The translations under genes were made by a program, and so were the position numbers. DNA of 13,279 bases from Amoebophrya sp. AT5.2. Lineage: Eukaryota; Sar; Dinophyceae; Syndiniales; Amoebophryaceae. The notes below the pieces were generated by a model. The model did no database searches, had not been told where the DNA came from, and saw only the letters and a list, made by a program, of their open reading frames with translations. Position 1 is the stretch's first letter; each line of letters begins with the position of its first letter. The stretch spans positions 1 through 13,279 of the forward strand of contig RXOD01005605.1 in the NCBI GenBank assembly GCA_005223375.1, given 5' to 3'. Below are positions 1-8,547 of the stretch, piece by piece.

Positions 1-216
1 ACACGCGCGCGAAAAGCTCGACACGAGGGACATGACAAGAACGACCACATCAAGGCTGCCAAGCTCGCACGCGAGAAAGATGCTCAGGCCCAACAGACGC
101 GCAACGGAGCGACACCGCACAACCGCGGAGATAGACCAAGGATGAGAGTGCAAACGGTCGGAGTGCTTCGTGAACACAAAAAACGCGCACAACTGAACTA
201 CAGCGCTCATGACTAG
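1..216 (+). CDS. C-terminal fragment of a basic, hydrophilic protein (5' end outside window)
   Basis: Reading frame 1 is open from the first base to a TAG at 214-216 and gives 71 residues. The product is rich in Lys, Arg, His, Gln and Asp (for example KAAKLAREKDAQAQQ in the middle, then GDRPRMRVQTVGVLREHKK near the end) and looks like a charged, partly helical tail. Codons such as GAC AAG AAC GAC CAC ATC AAG favour this strand. No family is recognised. The antisense frame is also open, with an ATG at 207, and would give a hydrophobic product; I prefer the plus strand because of composition and the clean stop. It would be the only plus-strand gene in the window and converges with the minus-strand segment at 408-737. 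Confidence 0.45.
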   Translation, partial: TRARKARHEGHDKNDHIKAAKLAREKDAQAQQTRNGATPHNRGDRPRMRVQTVGVLREHKKRAQLNYSAHD

Positions 217-407
217 CTCACCACGTCGAGCCTGCCACTACCCTGTGTTTTTTTTGATTTTGTCTCTAGCCAAATATCATTTTTTTTTTTTATCGAGCGT
301 CAAGCGAGCGTCGTGTTTACACAATATGAATATATCAACATCCAGCTGTTGCCGATCTCCATTTCCTGGCGAACTCCTGCCAGATAAAGCGAATAGAAAG
401 ATGTCGG

Positions 408-737
408 TTACCCTTGGTATTGCGGTCGTGGCCAGGCCAACACCGTGTCTCCGATTTCGGCCGTCGCGCAGGCGACGTGGTGTGCCGTGTCCCTTGCCGG
501 GCGCACGGAGCCGAAGCCTTGCATCGGATTTCGCCCAAAAACCTCCAGCATCCGCTCCCGCTCCTCCAGGCTGTTCAGGTGCGCCAGGTGTTCACTCCTC
601 ATCAGGCTCTGCGCGTCCGTACTCCGCAGCGAGGAAAGAGCTCTTTCCCGCGAACTCACCTCCTGAAGATCTTGCGGACCTTCATGTTGGGCACCCGTCG
701 TCCCACAGGGTCGGCCGCCGCCGCACCGCGCGAAAAA
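408..737 (-). CDS. Exon(s) of an unidentified minus-strand gene
   Basis: Two overlapping pieces look coding. The upstream piece follows an acceptor-like site (ctcttctgtaacag, AG at 739-738) and encodes DPVGRRVPNMKVRKIFR before a donor-like AGGAG/GTGAGT at 660/659. The downstream piece encodes LMRSEHLAHLNSLEERERM, a helical charged stretch, and runs to PRPQYQG and a TAA at 410-408. Splicing 659-607 (53 nt, ending ..cagag) would join them in frame. Alternatively the downstream frame is read straight through GTGAGT without splicing. A further donor-like site (AAGG/GTAACC) sits at the final stop, so the stop may not be used. No family is recognised. The long plus-strand frame over the same stretch is arginine/proline-rich and looks like a shadow. 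Confidence 0.4.
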   Translation of the reverse strand, partial: FFARCGGGRPCGTTGAQHEGPQDLQEVSSRERALSSLRSTDAQSLMRSEHLAHLNSLEERERMLEVFGRNPMQGFGSVRPARDTAHHVACATAEIGDTVLAWPRPQYQG

Positions 738-850
738 CTGTTACAGAAGAGATCGAGGGAAAGGAAAACGGTGCTGCTGGGAAATTAATTTGCAGCCTGC
801 TACTCGAAGTTGAACCTGATGCGCTTGACAGATAAAGATAATTTGAGGAG

Positions 851-931
851 CGAGGGCACTAAAACTCTCGCCCTCGAGCGCAAGCGGCGCTCTCGGGAGG
901 GGCAAGTAGGACCGGTGAGACCTACCGCCCC
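851..931. repeat. Two adjacent GC-rich hairpins
   Basis: A perfect 7-bp stem (cgagggc at 851-857, gccctcg at 870-876) encloses a 12-nt loop. It is followed by a second stem made of ggggc (899-903) with gcccc (927-931) and gtagg (906-910) with cctac (921-925), with a small internal bulge and a 10-nt loop. The pair lies about 60-140 bp downstream of the stop codon of the FkbM-domain gene, so it may be in that gene's 3' UTR or in the spacer. No tRNA or snRNA sequence signature was seen. Confidence 0.5.
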
Positions 932-988
932 ACCGACATGATCCGTTGTCGCAAACTTATTTTTGGCTTCGCGGACACCCTAAGAAAT

Positions 989-3773
989 CTACTTTAAGTA
1001 TAGTCTTTTTCCGCGCCTTGTCGAGCTCCACCTATGCGCATTAGCATTATTGCTCTCCCACGTGGGACCTCTACTCCCATAACTAGGTCTAAAAGCTAGT
1101 CGCAAGCACAATTTTCCTTCTCGCATGCATTCAAATCTACGCCAATTCCAGTCGTAAAGAACGCACTTTGAGTCCGATCTAATCGGATCGATGGTCGGCG
1201 CCAGGTGCAGGCAGCGGCACGCTGGGGAGGAGGGGTCGAGGAAATCCCCTTGAGTAGAGTTCAACCCCTCCCCGGCGCGGGCATTCTCGAAGCTGAGATC
1301 CGCGCATCCCTGCCAGCACGTTTGCATCAGCGAGGGCACCAGCTCGCGAAGGCTGGGTATACTTGGATGCATGCTACTAACCACGGGCAAATTGTTTCCG
1401 AACTGAAAGTTGTTTCGCGCCGCTTGCGCGCGCATCTTTGCGTCCGTGTGAGTGCGAAATCGGAGGTGCATCTTTTTTAGTTCCCCCACGTCCAGCCAGA
1501 AGGTTGCTGTCGCAGCACCCTCACCCTCTTGATGAAACTCCTCGGAGAGGAGGTGCTCGAAATTATTCCTCTTTTCGTCTTCTTCCGCCCCCGGAACCGA
1601 TGCCGGCAGCCACACCTGCTCCACGAAGGTGGCCCACAGCCGCCGCGCGAAGCTGCGGAAATAGTCGGTAGTTCGCCCTCCACCAGACTGCTGCTGTTCC
1701 TGCTGTCCTCCGCCATTCGCGTTTCGCCCAGGAGCGGCCCACCGGTCTACCACCCGCAGGCGCAGCCACTCCTCGTCCCCCGTGTCGGCGTGTTGGTCCC
1801 CCCGGCGCAGGGCTTCTTCCACCGCTACCACTCTTTTCTCATCAACATCCCCCCCTCTCCCACCACCTACCACGAAGTCGAGCTCGATGTCGCAAATAAC
1901 GTCCGAGCGGTCTTCGGACCATGTGGCGTGCAGAAACCACACGAACGGCAGCGACCTCGACATCTCCTGCTCGTACAGAAGGTGGATGGAGTCCGCGTCG
2001 TGCCTCGAACCACTTCTCCCGCTGCTGCGCAGGCCAGGTTTCAACTCCCGCTGCCCGCCCTCGTCACTGTCTTGCCCCTCCGAAAACACGGAAACGCGGT
2101 GTCGTGACGAGATGGTGTTCCACGTCGTCGCCGGTGCCATTTTTTCCCCGACCGTAATATCCTCACTCATCTTGCCCCCGGATAGCATAAACGCTCCACC
2201 ATCAGGAGGTAAAAGTTCATCTCCAGCAGGAACAATCAAGTCGCCTTTCGGCGCCGCCGAGACCATGTCGCCGTAGCCCATTTCGGCCGCGAAATTGAGA
2301 AGAGTCGTCCCGGCGAGCGCGTCCGTGCGCCGGTAGATCCGGTGCTGCGCGTCGGCGTTTACCTCCGCGGAGATAACGGGAAGCGTACCGCCCTCCTCCC
2401 GCATCTGGGTGAGTAAGCCGCGCGCGCCCCGTACGACGTCGTGATCATGGCCCTCGGTGTCCGTTTTTAGCAAGCACAGGTCCTGCAACGGGAAGGAAAA
2501 CGAGTCTGGCGGGCGCAGCAGTTCAGACGCGGTGGCGGCGCGAGCTTGAGCAGTCGAAGTTGACTTTTCCTGATCGTGCGAAGCAGGTCCTCGCTCCTTC
2601 GGCTCGCGTAGTCGTTTTCCGCCCCTTTCTGAGCCACCACCTTTTTCGAGCCATGGCGCGCCGACGTCTGCATTTATTTCCGCTGCATGTTTGGTCCCCT
2701 CCCGAGTTCTTGCATTCGACCCGAATAATATTCTTGTGTTCTCAAGAACATTTCCACCTTCTTCCAGACGATGATTTATCCCTTCTTCCCCGCGGCCCAC
2801 GACCCCAAGAACTTCATTTCTGAGGATCTCGTCCAGAGTCCGGAGGGGCACGTCATCGAAATCGGTTCGTTGCTTGTCGTCCGTCACGCTCAGCTCGTCC
2901 TTCGTGAACAGGCCGCCGAGCTCCGTGTCCTGGTGCGGCACACTGAAAACAAGGCTCGAGTTCGTGTCAGTATTGGCGTTTTCCGGGGACGTCGCAGCGG
3001 CCCGCACCAGTTTCACCTGGTGCTCGAGGTGGTTGGAGAAGATGCTTCCCTGCGTAAACGCCGTGTTCCAGTGCACAGGCTCAACGGCCAGCACCTGGTA
3101 GCCGATACCACGCGCCCGCTGCCGGTCGTAGGAAGAGGGGTTGCGGTCTACGTCCTCAGGGTGGCGCAATGGAGAGTCTGTGTCTACTGGTGGTTTTGCT
3201 TTGAGCCTCGCTCCTGGTGCAATATTTGCATCGTCCCCAAAAGTTTGCAGTCCACCACCCAGTTGCGTCCGCAGCCAGGGGTGCATCCCTTCGGTCTGCT
3301 TTTTTTCAGTAGTTCTTTTTCCATCTTTCCCCATCCTCGCCTCGATGCTGTCCGGCAGCCACTTGTCGAAGACCGGCACGTAGATCGTGTTCGCCAGTTC
3401 CGGCGCCGGGATCCCGCTGTAGCCGCCGGGGCGGCCCAAAAACGTCGTCTCGATCTCCGCGAGCTGGGCCGCCCCGTGGAACAACATCGGCTCCCAGTCG
3501 AACGCCTCCGCGGCTCTTCTTGCGGTCGCGAGCCGCATCGAGCACGCACCGTAGTTCGCCCCAACGTCGATCGCCGCCTCGCAGGAAGATTTACCTCCAC
3601 TCACGCGAAACTTCTGCCGGCTTCTTTTCGCGACGACGTCGAGCAAGGTTTCGCACTCGGCCCAGAGACCGAAGAGGCGGAACTGAGTAGACATGGTGTT
3701 CTCGCTCTCCCAAAACGGATTCACACAGAAGTAAAACTCCTCCGGCGCAGAAGTAGCGGTCTTCACGAGGTAC
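989..3773 (-). CDS. FkbM-family SAM-dependent methyltransferase with long inserts and a cysteine-rich tail (large exon)
   Basis: One uninterrupted frame ends at TAG 991-989. Numbered from the ATG at 3694 it has 901 residues. SAM-binding motif I is DVGANYG at 43-49, followed by VLAVEPVHWN near 201-210 (acidic EP position), VPLRTLDEI at 282-290 and LLKTDTEGHDHDVVRGARGLL at 408-428, which matches the family's conserved (I/L)K.D.EG...V..GA segment. The family usually transfers methyl groups to hydroxyls of sugars, lipids or secondary metabolites; the substrate here cannot be inferred. Low-complexity inserts occupy about 115-195 and 295-400, so the domain is far longer than the usual roughly 200-250 residues. 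The C-terminal part has C793, C797, C826, C828, C844, C856 and C863 and may be a PAN/Apple-like module (weak). The frame stays open upstream of the ATG to an acceptor-like AG at 3775-3774, so it may instead continue from the exon at 4034-4301. If not, 3774 could be a trans-splice acceptor with an ATG-free leader of about 79 nt. Confidence 0.82.
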
Positions 3774-4033
3774 CTGAAGATGTTTAGGTGTAACTACAGG
3801 GTTCGCTGGGGGTCGGTACGTATGGTGGCGGTGAAAAGAAGATCACGCCTTCGCACAATCTGCGGCACGCTCTCCTGTTGTTGATGAAGATGAAAATAAA
3901 CTAACAATGAATAAATAAAGCTGCTGCAGTAAGTAGTGCCTGCCCTTGAAGAAGATGTCTTAACAGTTAAAACCAACACCATCACCAACTCCAGCCACAG
4001 GAGCTTAAACTAAATTTATAGTTTGAGTCTTAC
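3774..4033 (-). other. Probable 260-bp intron or intergenic spacer
   Basis: On the minus strand the segment starts GTAAGAC directly after CGGGG and ends aaacatcttcag. Removing it joins GG from the upstream exon to G TAC CTC downstream, keeping both frames. It contains stops in all minus frames except for one short stretch of no clear coding character. A short palindrome (aaacta at 4007-4012, tagttt at 4019-4024) sits near the donor end. If the genes are separate, it is instead a compact intergenic spacer with the acceptor at 3774 used for trans-splicing. Confidence 0.45.
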
Positions 4034-4301
4034 CCCCGTTTCCTCGCGTCTTTCTCGTCCCAAGGGCAGGTTCCTCTGTGGAACAGCAGGTCCTGGAGAA
4101 TTTGCAGTAGCTGCAGGAAGTGGTACATCAGTTCCGGGCTCGCGTAGGGAGAGGTCTCCTGGTCGTAGTCGGTTTCGTCGAGGGACTCCTTCTGCAGGAT
4201 GTCGCCGCTGCCGTCGTTCGTGCGAACGAACTTCGGGTGGCGGGGAAGAACTATCACCGAGGAAAAGTGTCCCTGACTCGATCCAAGTACGCACAACACC
4301 C
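4034..4301 (-). CDS. Exon of unidentified protein, acidic, between two intron-like segments
   Basis: This 268-nt segment follows a strong acceptor (ttttgttttgtag, AG at 4303-4302). It encodes a stretch that includes PRHPKFVRTNDGSGDILQ, then an acidic region (KESLDETDYDQETSPYASPE), then MYHFLQLLQILQDLLFHRG, an amphipathic leucine-rich helix. It ends either at TAA 4032-4030 (C-terminus DARKRG) or at the donor-like GTAAGAC starting at 4033. Its phase matches the exon at 4462-5701 upstream and the FkbM exon at 3773 downstream. No family is recognised. Confidence 0.55.
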
Positions 4302-4461
4302 CTACAAAACAAAATGTCCCGCGAATAGGGGAAAAACTAGAAGACACCCGAGGCCCTCCAGGGTGGGAAAATAATAAATAAGGTAAACGTCCCGCCCAGG
4401 TCGTCACTTGGTCAAATGTTTAAGTCTGGGGACGATGGCGTGTGACTCGCAGAACTATTAC
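4302..4461 (-). other. 160-bp GT-AG intron
   Basis: The minus strand reads CCTCGAA/GTAATAG at the donor and a T-rich tract ending ttttgttttgtag at the acceptor. The upstream frame leaves one base (A) and the downstream exon supplies GG, so an Arg codon spans the junction and the frame continues. Its length is close to the 157- and 175-bp introns of the gene at 10228-11582. Without splicing, the upstream frame would run a further 16 codons to a TGA at 4414-4412. Confidence 0.6.
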
Positions 4462-5701
4462 TTCGAGGAAATCGAAATTGCTGAAAAGTGGGGACAACAG
4501 GGACATTTTTTTCCGTGATAAGAGCATGGACCGCGAATTTTTCGTACAGCTTCTTCTCTTCGCGCTTGACGTCCCTCCCCTGTATGCCTACCGCGCGGCC
4601 AATGAAGCGCCATTCCTTCTCGTCCTCGAAGTAGTACGGAATCTTCCCGTGGACCTTCTCGTCGAACTCCAGACTCTCCAAGATGGGGGGAAAATCCTGA
4701 TTTCTGCCTTCACCTCCGAGCTCCCGGTAGCCCGGCACCGGCACGCCCGGTTTCAGGGGGTGCTTCTTACTTGATGTAGACGTTCTCGTTCTGGTTGTAG
4801 ACGGGTCGAACATGCGGTCCTTTTTCGCCAGAAACCGGTCCCACCGCACCGTCTCGTCTGCGTTCTCGATGAAGAACACGCTCGAGCTCGGCGTCACGCT
4901 GCGTCGGGGAATGTGCACCGCGCCGAGCGAAAGGTACTGGAAGAACTTTTCGTTTTTTTGTTTTTCGGAATTCGAATTTATTTGCTGCGGGTCTTTATCT
5001 CTTCCCGTTCTTCCCCCCACCCCGACGTATTTGCGGTAAAAGTTCGCGATGCGCTTGTAGGTCAGCCGCACGATCCGAAGCACCTTCTGCGGAACCACGA
5101 GCCGCCGATCTCCATCCTCGTAGACGACCTCGAGCCGGCGAAGCCGCTCGTGGTCGTGCATCTGAATCAGCAGATTCGCTAGCGGCGCGAGGGGGCGGGC
5201 GTTACGGACGATGGACTTCTCGTTCGCTCCAGCGCGCCCTTCGCCTTCCATTTGTTCGTCCCACTTGTCCACGATCTGTTCCACGCGCGTGCTCACGGGC
5301 CACTTGTTTGACAGCTCTTCTTCCGACGCGAGTTTCCGCCTTCTCACAGCGGACACCACCTCCTCCGGCACGGTGTAGATCTGGTCCTTGATCCACTCGA
5401 GAAAGGTTTTTTCCCCTGCGACCAGCGCCGCCGTCTCCGCGCCCATGTCTGGCAATCGCCAGGGCGGCTGGGAGAGCCACCCGAACAGCGGCCACGTGGA
5501 AGACAGAACGCGCTCGATGAAGTGGACCGCTCCACCGCCTCCGTGGTGCTGGTGGTGCGCACCAACCTTTGCCGCATTTACCATCCGGTCGTCCAGCACA
5601 GAGAAGGTTCTCTTCAACCGCGTCTCAAACCGGCGGAGGGCGAGGAACTGCGGCTGCGCACGGGCGTCCTGCGTCGTTTGACCGACCTGACCGGTTACCA
5701 C
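4462..5701 (-). CDS. Large exon of unidentified protein
   Basis: The frame is open for over 410 codons on the minus strand. The exon most likely begins after an acceptor-like aattttttttcgcgaag (AG at 5703-5702), since no ATG lies near the 5' end of the frame and TAA occurs further upstream. The product has a basic start (FLALRRFETRLKRTFSVLDD), a His/Gly run, a tryptophan-rich part (WPLFGWLSQPPWRLPDMG), helical charged stretches (KTFLEWIKDQIYTVPEEVVSA) and a Tyr/Phe-rich end with KIPYYFEDEKEWRFIGRAVG. A low-complexity TRTRTSTSSKK patch interrupts it. No signal peptide or membrane segment is visible. I recognise no family; it may be a domain of the same polypeptide as the FkbM region or an independent gene. 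Confidence 0.65.
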
Positions 5702-6062
5702 CTTCGCGAAAAAAAATTGGAGGCCGCTGGAGGGAGCAATCGCTTTGGTGTAGCTTTAATTTTTATCCTACGTAAACGTATCAGTAGCGGTGATAAGCTT
5801 ATGCACTCCACCTCCCGAGCACGAGCACGGACGTATAGTAGTTGGTAGAAAAGAAGAAGTCGCGCGGCGCGGCTCTAGTCCATCGCGAGACGCGCTACGC
5901 AAACGTGCTCTTCCAGTAGAAGCCATCTCTGCCACCACTAAAACTGATACGAAGCGTTTCAGTAGCAGTAGCGTTCTTTTATCTGTTTCTCAATCCGCCT
6001 CCAATCCCACTCCTACAGACACCTCCCTCCAATCCGCCTCCATCTTAAAACTCCTGCTTCAC
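5702..6062 (-). other. Non-coding spacer or roughly 361-bp intron
   Basis: No convincing minus-strand coding is seen here. A GTGAAG at 6062-6057 follows CAACAC, and a T8 tract plus cgcgaag ends at 5702; splicing these keeps phase 0 on both sides. The segment also contains a 13-bp direct repeat (caatccgcctcca at 5991-6003 and 6030-6042). The alternative is that the exon upstream terminates with its own stop at 6047-6045. Confidence 0.3.
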
Positions 6063-6499
6063 GTGTTGCACGAAGTAGTAGAATTTTGATTTCAACCGCA
6101 GCACCGGAAAAGCCCGGTGGAAGTCCGCGTTCGCCTTCCCGTAGAAAACCGGGTGCCGGTGGCTTTGCGGATCGTTCTCCTCGAAAGGGACGATTGGCCG
6201 TCGATGCGCAACGGCTGCTGCGGCACGACCGCCCGCTTCCACCGATGGCTCGTCCGCGAACAGGTCCTCTCCGAATTCTTCCGCGCAGATTTCGAAGCCT
6301 TCGTAACCCCGCACGTCGTAGCCGTGAAGCACGTCCCGCGTTTCGGCGTCCAGCCTTTCCCTCTCGAACCGCCCCATCTGCCGCTCCCGGAAGATCTCCC
6401 CCCGCATCCGGGAGAGAGGAGAAAACCGCGCCACCTTGTGCCAGATAATCCGCGCGGTGGCGTTTTCGCAGTTGCAGGAGAGCGCGGTCCCATAGCAGA
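6045..6499 (-). CDS. Exon of unidentified protein
   Basis: The frame opens after an acceptor-like tactatgag (AG at 6501-6500) and encodes VCYGTALSCNCENATARIIW, then an arginine/glutamate-rich helical stretch (RGEIFRERQMGRFERERLD), a tyrosine-rich GYDVRGYEGFEICAEEFGED and a basic end (LKSKFYYFVQHVKQEF) before TAA at 6047-6045. Cys residues at the start and the sequence NAT (a possible N-glycosylation site) would fit a secreted or luminal segment. Frames on the opposite strand are Pro/Arg-rich shadows. No family is recognised. Its first codon is split: the segment supplies TC, and the G could come from the donor at 6895/6894. Confidence 0.5.
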
Positions 6500-6850
6500 C
6501 TCATAGTAGATTGATACTGCAAGTATTTATTAGCTATGACCCTAACCATGTTTTTGTTTGTATGGTACCTAGAAAGACTATTCTGCTGGAGCAGCGGGGT
6601 GTCCGATTAAATGGCGAGAAGAACCCATCGGATAAAAGATTGCGCTACGTCTGCCACCCAAAAGAGAAAACAACTGCTACTTTGCTGTCCTCTGCTTCCA
6701 GACCGCAAGTAACCCATCCGCGTGCAGCTTTGGGCTCGGACTTCCTTGGCGCTACAACTCGACCCATACCTAAACCTATAATGGTAGATTGGCCCTAATT
6801 ATAGTACAGCTCCTGTAAAGGAAAGCAGTCCGCTCCATCGCTATGGGACC
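6486..6850. repeat. 11-bp inverted repeat pair, 365 bp outer span
   Basis: ggtcccatagc at 6486-6496 is the exact reverse complement of gctatgggacc at 6840-6850. The left copy overlaps the first codons of the exon at 6045-6499 and the right copy lies in the non-coding stretch downstream of the exon at 6866-7302. The interior (about 6510-6840) has no convincing coding. The pair may be the arms of a long-loop intron structure or chance. Confidence 0.35.
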
Positions 6851-6865
6851 ATAATATCGCATCCA

Positions 6866-7302
6866 TCAGGTCCGCAGCTTAACGTATCGCTCACCCGGTG
6901 GCGGGTCCTGCGCCTCTCCGGCCTTGATGCTGTTCTTGAAGGAGCGCACGTACGCCGCGTGATTGCGGTACTTACGGTTCGCTTTTCTGGTAGCAGTTCC
7001 AGTTGCGTTCACCTGCAGCTTCCGCATTTGCGCCCGGTAGTCCTCGGGCGAGGGAACCGCAATTTCGTGCGCCCTCACCTTGTCGGCGTTTTTGGCGAGG
7101 TAGAAGCCGTGGGCATGGGCGTCAAGTCTTTCGACGCGGATCTCCTGCTCCATGGTGAGCTCCTGAAACTGCTGCATCAGCAGAGCCAGCAGTTCCACGG
7201 CGAAACAGTCCTCCGAGATGGCGTGCGGCCGAGACAGAAGCGTGTTCAAACGGTCGTACGCCCCGCGGAGATGCCCACCACTGTCCGCAGCGAGGTTCTC
7301 GC
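6866..7302 (-). CDS. Exon of unidentified helical protein
   Basis: The frame runs from an acceptor-like accctttctatgaacag (AG at 7304-7303) through HLRGAYDRLNTLLSRPHAIS, a hydrophobic helix (FAVELLALLMQQFQELTMEQ), a His-rich RLDAHAHGFYLAKNADKVRA, and a basic tail rich in Lys/Arg (TRKANRKYRNHAAYVRSFKN). It then reaches either the TGA at 6868-6866 after YVKLRT or a donor-like CCGG/GTGAGC at 6895/6894. The exon contains further donor-like strings (AAGGTGAGG, CAGGTGAAC, CCGTAAGTA), but the downstream frame still reads as protein, so I treat them as coding. No family is recognised. Confidence 0.5.
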
Positions 7303-7763
7303 CTGTTCATAGAAAGGGTTCGAGCAAATCGAAAATGAAAACGCGGCTTGATGTTTCTAAAGGGACGATTAAAATAGGGATCAGAGGTAGTGTTAGTCGT
7401 CGGAAGTACTTTACTAGTCGGACTAGTCGTCGTCGTCGTCGGCGGTACTAGGTACGTATAGTTAGAGGTAGCCGCTCTACGGTTCCCGTCGGATTCGAGC
7501 TCCGAAAGCTGCGGCTATATTTTTTACGCAGAATGAATGAATGATCTACATCTACCTAGATTGGTCAGGATTATGCTGCACAACGACCTCTGGTGTCGCT
7601 GTCCCTCCATGAAAGCATCATAAAAAAATCCTTAAAAGAAAGGCCTTACTTCCAGCTTCATTGTACCGAATCGGAAGATCGGCATCGGAGCAGGAGCGAC
7701 ATTCATACCCATACGCTATCGCAACAACAGAAGTTTAATACAAGAAAAAAGTAAACAATAAAT
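7303..7763. other. Gene-free stretch with short TCG repeats
   Basis: There is no supported coding on either strand. It includes the near-repeat actagtcgg/actagtcgt and a run of gtc/tcg trinucleotides around 7412-7443, AT-rich sequence and several homopolymer runs. If the neighbouring segments are exons of one gene, this is an intron of about 460 bp. Confidence 0.5.
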
Positions 7764-7970
7764 CTACTTGATGCCTGTGAAGAATCCGCTGGCGAGTTTG
7801 TCTTGGATGAGGTCCCAGGCGGGGACTTGGCTCCGCTCGCTCAGCACCGCGTTCCAGTAGGGGAGCAGCCGTTTTCCCCGTGCCACGAACCAAAAGACGT
7901 TGTGGAGGCGGCGCACGTGGTACAGCTTCGTGTTGGGGATCCACGCGTTCTTGTACCCATCCGGCATCCC
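7764..7970 (-). CDS. Short exon or small protein, aromatic-rich
   Basis: The minus frame encodes MPDGYKNAWIPNTKLYHVRR, then a tryptophan/phenylalanine-rich HNVFWFVARGKRLLPYWNAV, and ends with SGFFTGIK before TAG at 7766-7764. A TAA lies three codons upstream of the ATG at 7970. No AG acceptor lies between that stop and the ATG, so either the ATG is a true start or the acceptor is unusual or internal (acaag before AACGCG). At the 3' end, AA/GTAGAT is donor-like. The composition clearly differs from the shadow frames. No family is recognised. Confidence 0.45.
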   Translation of the reverse strand, partial: GMPDGYKNAWIPNTKLYHVRRLHNVFWFVARGKRLLPYWNAVLSERSQVPAWDLIQDKLASGFFTGIK

Positions 7971-8193
7971 CAATTACAACACCCGAAAAAAAAATCCATT
8001 GTTTAGAGAGACACAAGGACAGCGGAAGGGGTTCGTTCCCGCCCTGATAGGCTCGACCGATGCGGATGCTGGGAGCAAAAATAGCACCGCACAACTGGAA
8101 CAACTACTGCTAGAGCCGCTGTTCCCCTCTAAATAATCGCTAGAGTGTCGATTCCCCGGGTTTCCCCCAAGAACCTCTCCCCTATTTCGACTT

Positions 8194-8547
8194 TCACCTC
8201 TCCCCTACTCCTGAAGGGTGGTGGTGCTTCCTCGTCTCGACTCCAGAATGGCGTCTGGTTTTATTTCTTTGTTGAAAGGATGTCTCTAACAATGAATGAG
8301 TGCACTGTTTTGAGGCGTAACCCACCACGATGTTTCGCATCTCCTCTCGCAGCTGGCGGACCGCATTAGTCTCGTGCGCGCAGATGAAGTTCCCCGTCCG
8401 CTGGGCGCGATAGAACCGCGCAAACACCGATCCGATGGGGAAAAAGCAAAAAAACCAAGCAGCCGACAGCGAAGCATGGTACAAGAAGCACGAAACCACA
8501 GCCTTTCGGCGAGCGCGAGACCGGCGGAACATGTTATTTGGAGCCAT
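8194..8547 (-). CDS. N-terminal exon with signal-anchor or signal peptide
   Basis: The ATG at 8547 starts MAPNNMFRRSRARRKAVVSC, a strongly basic N-terminus, followed by a hydrophobic segment at about residues 16-43 rich in Ala, Trp, Phe and Cys. That layout is typical of a type II signal anchor or an uncleaved signal peptide. A helical stretch with NAVRQLREEMRNIVVGYASK follows. After about residue 82 the sequence becomes His/Arg/Lys-rich and is probably intron read-through; donor-like GTGGTGGGT and CAGTGCAC lie at that point. A frame stop occurs at 8196-8194. It is probably the first exon of a gene continuing toward lower coordinates. Confidence 0.5.
   Translation of the reverse strand: MAPNNMFRRSRARRKAVVSCFLYHASLSAAWFFCFFPIGSVFARFYRAQRTGNFICAHETNAVRQLREEMRNIVVGYASKQCTHSLLETSFQQRNKTRRHSGVETRKHHHPSGVGER

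Noticed and set aside
209..835. Long plus-strand frame of 208 codons.
   Set aside because: It is Arg/Pro/Ser-rich without structure and lies opposite better minus-strand coding, so it appears to be a shadow of GC-rich sequence.
2271..2289. ccgtagcccatttcggccg resembles the 5' part of the dinoflagellate spliced leader.
   Set aside because: It lies inside the conserved FkbM frame (encoding AEMGYGD on the minus strand), has mismatches and lacks the leader's 3' end and donor, so chance resemblance is more likely.
2771..3787. 338-codon plus-strand frame.
   Set aside because: It is the antisense of the FkbM frame, with Arg/Val/His-rich composition typical of shadows; the minus strand carries the conserved motifs.
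6013..6549. Minus-strand frame of 178 codons overlapping the exon at 6045-6499 in another phase.
   Set aside because: It is almost all Arg/Gly/Ala, whereas the chosen frame has balanced composition with aromatic and acidic residues.
7255..7320. Minus-strand NPFYEQARTSLRTVV near the exon at 7302, similar in its first residues to NPFWESEN near the start of the FkbM frame.
   Set aside because: The shared string is only three residues, the frame stops soon after, and it overlaps the likely pyrimidine tract and acceptor.
7300..7322. gggttcgagcaaat resembles a tRNA T-loop.
   Set aside because: There is no acceptor stem, anticodon arm or D-arm at suitable spacing on either strand.
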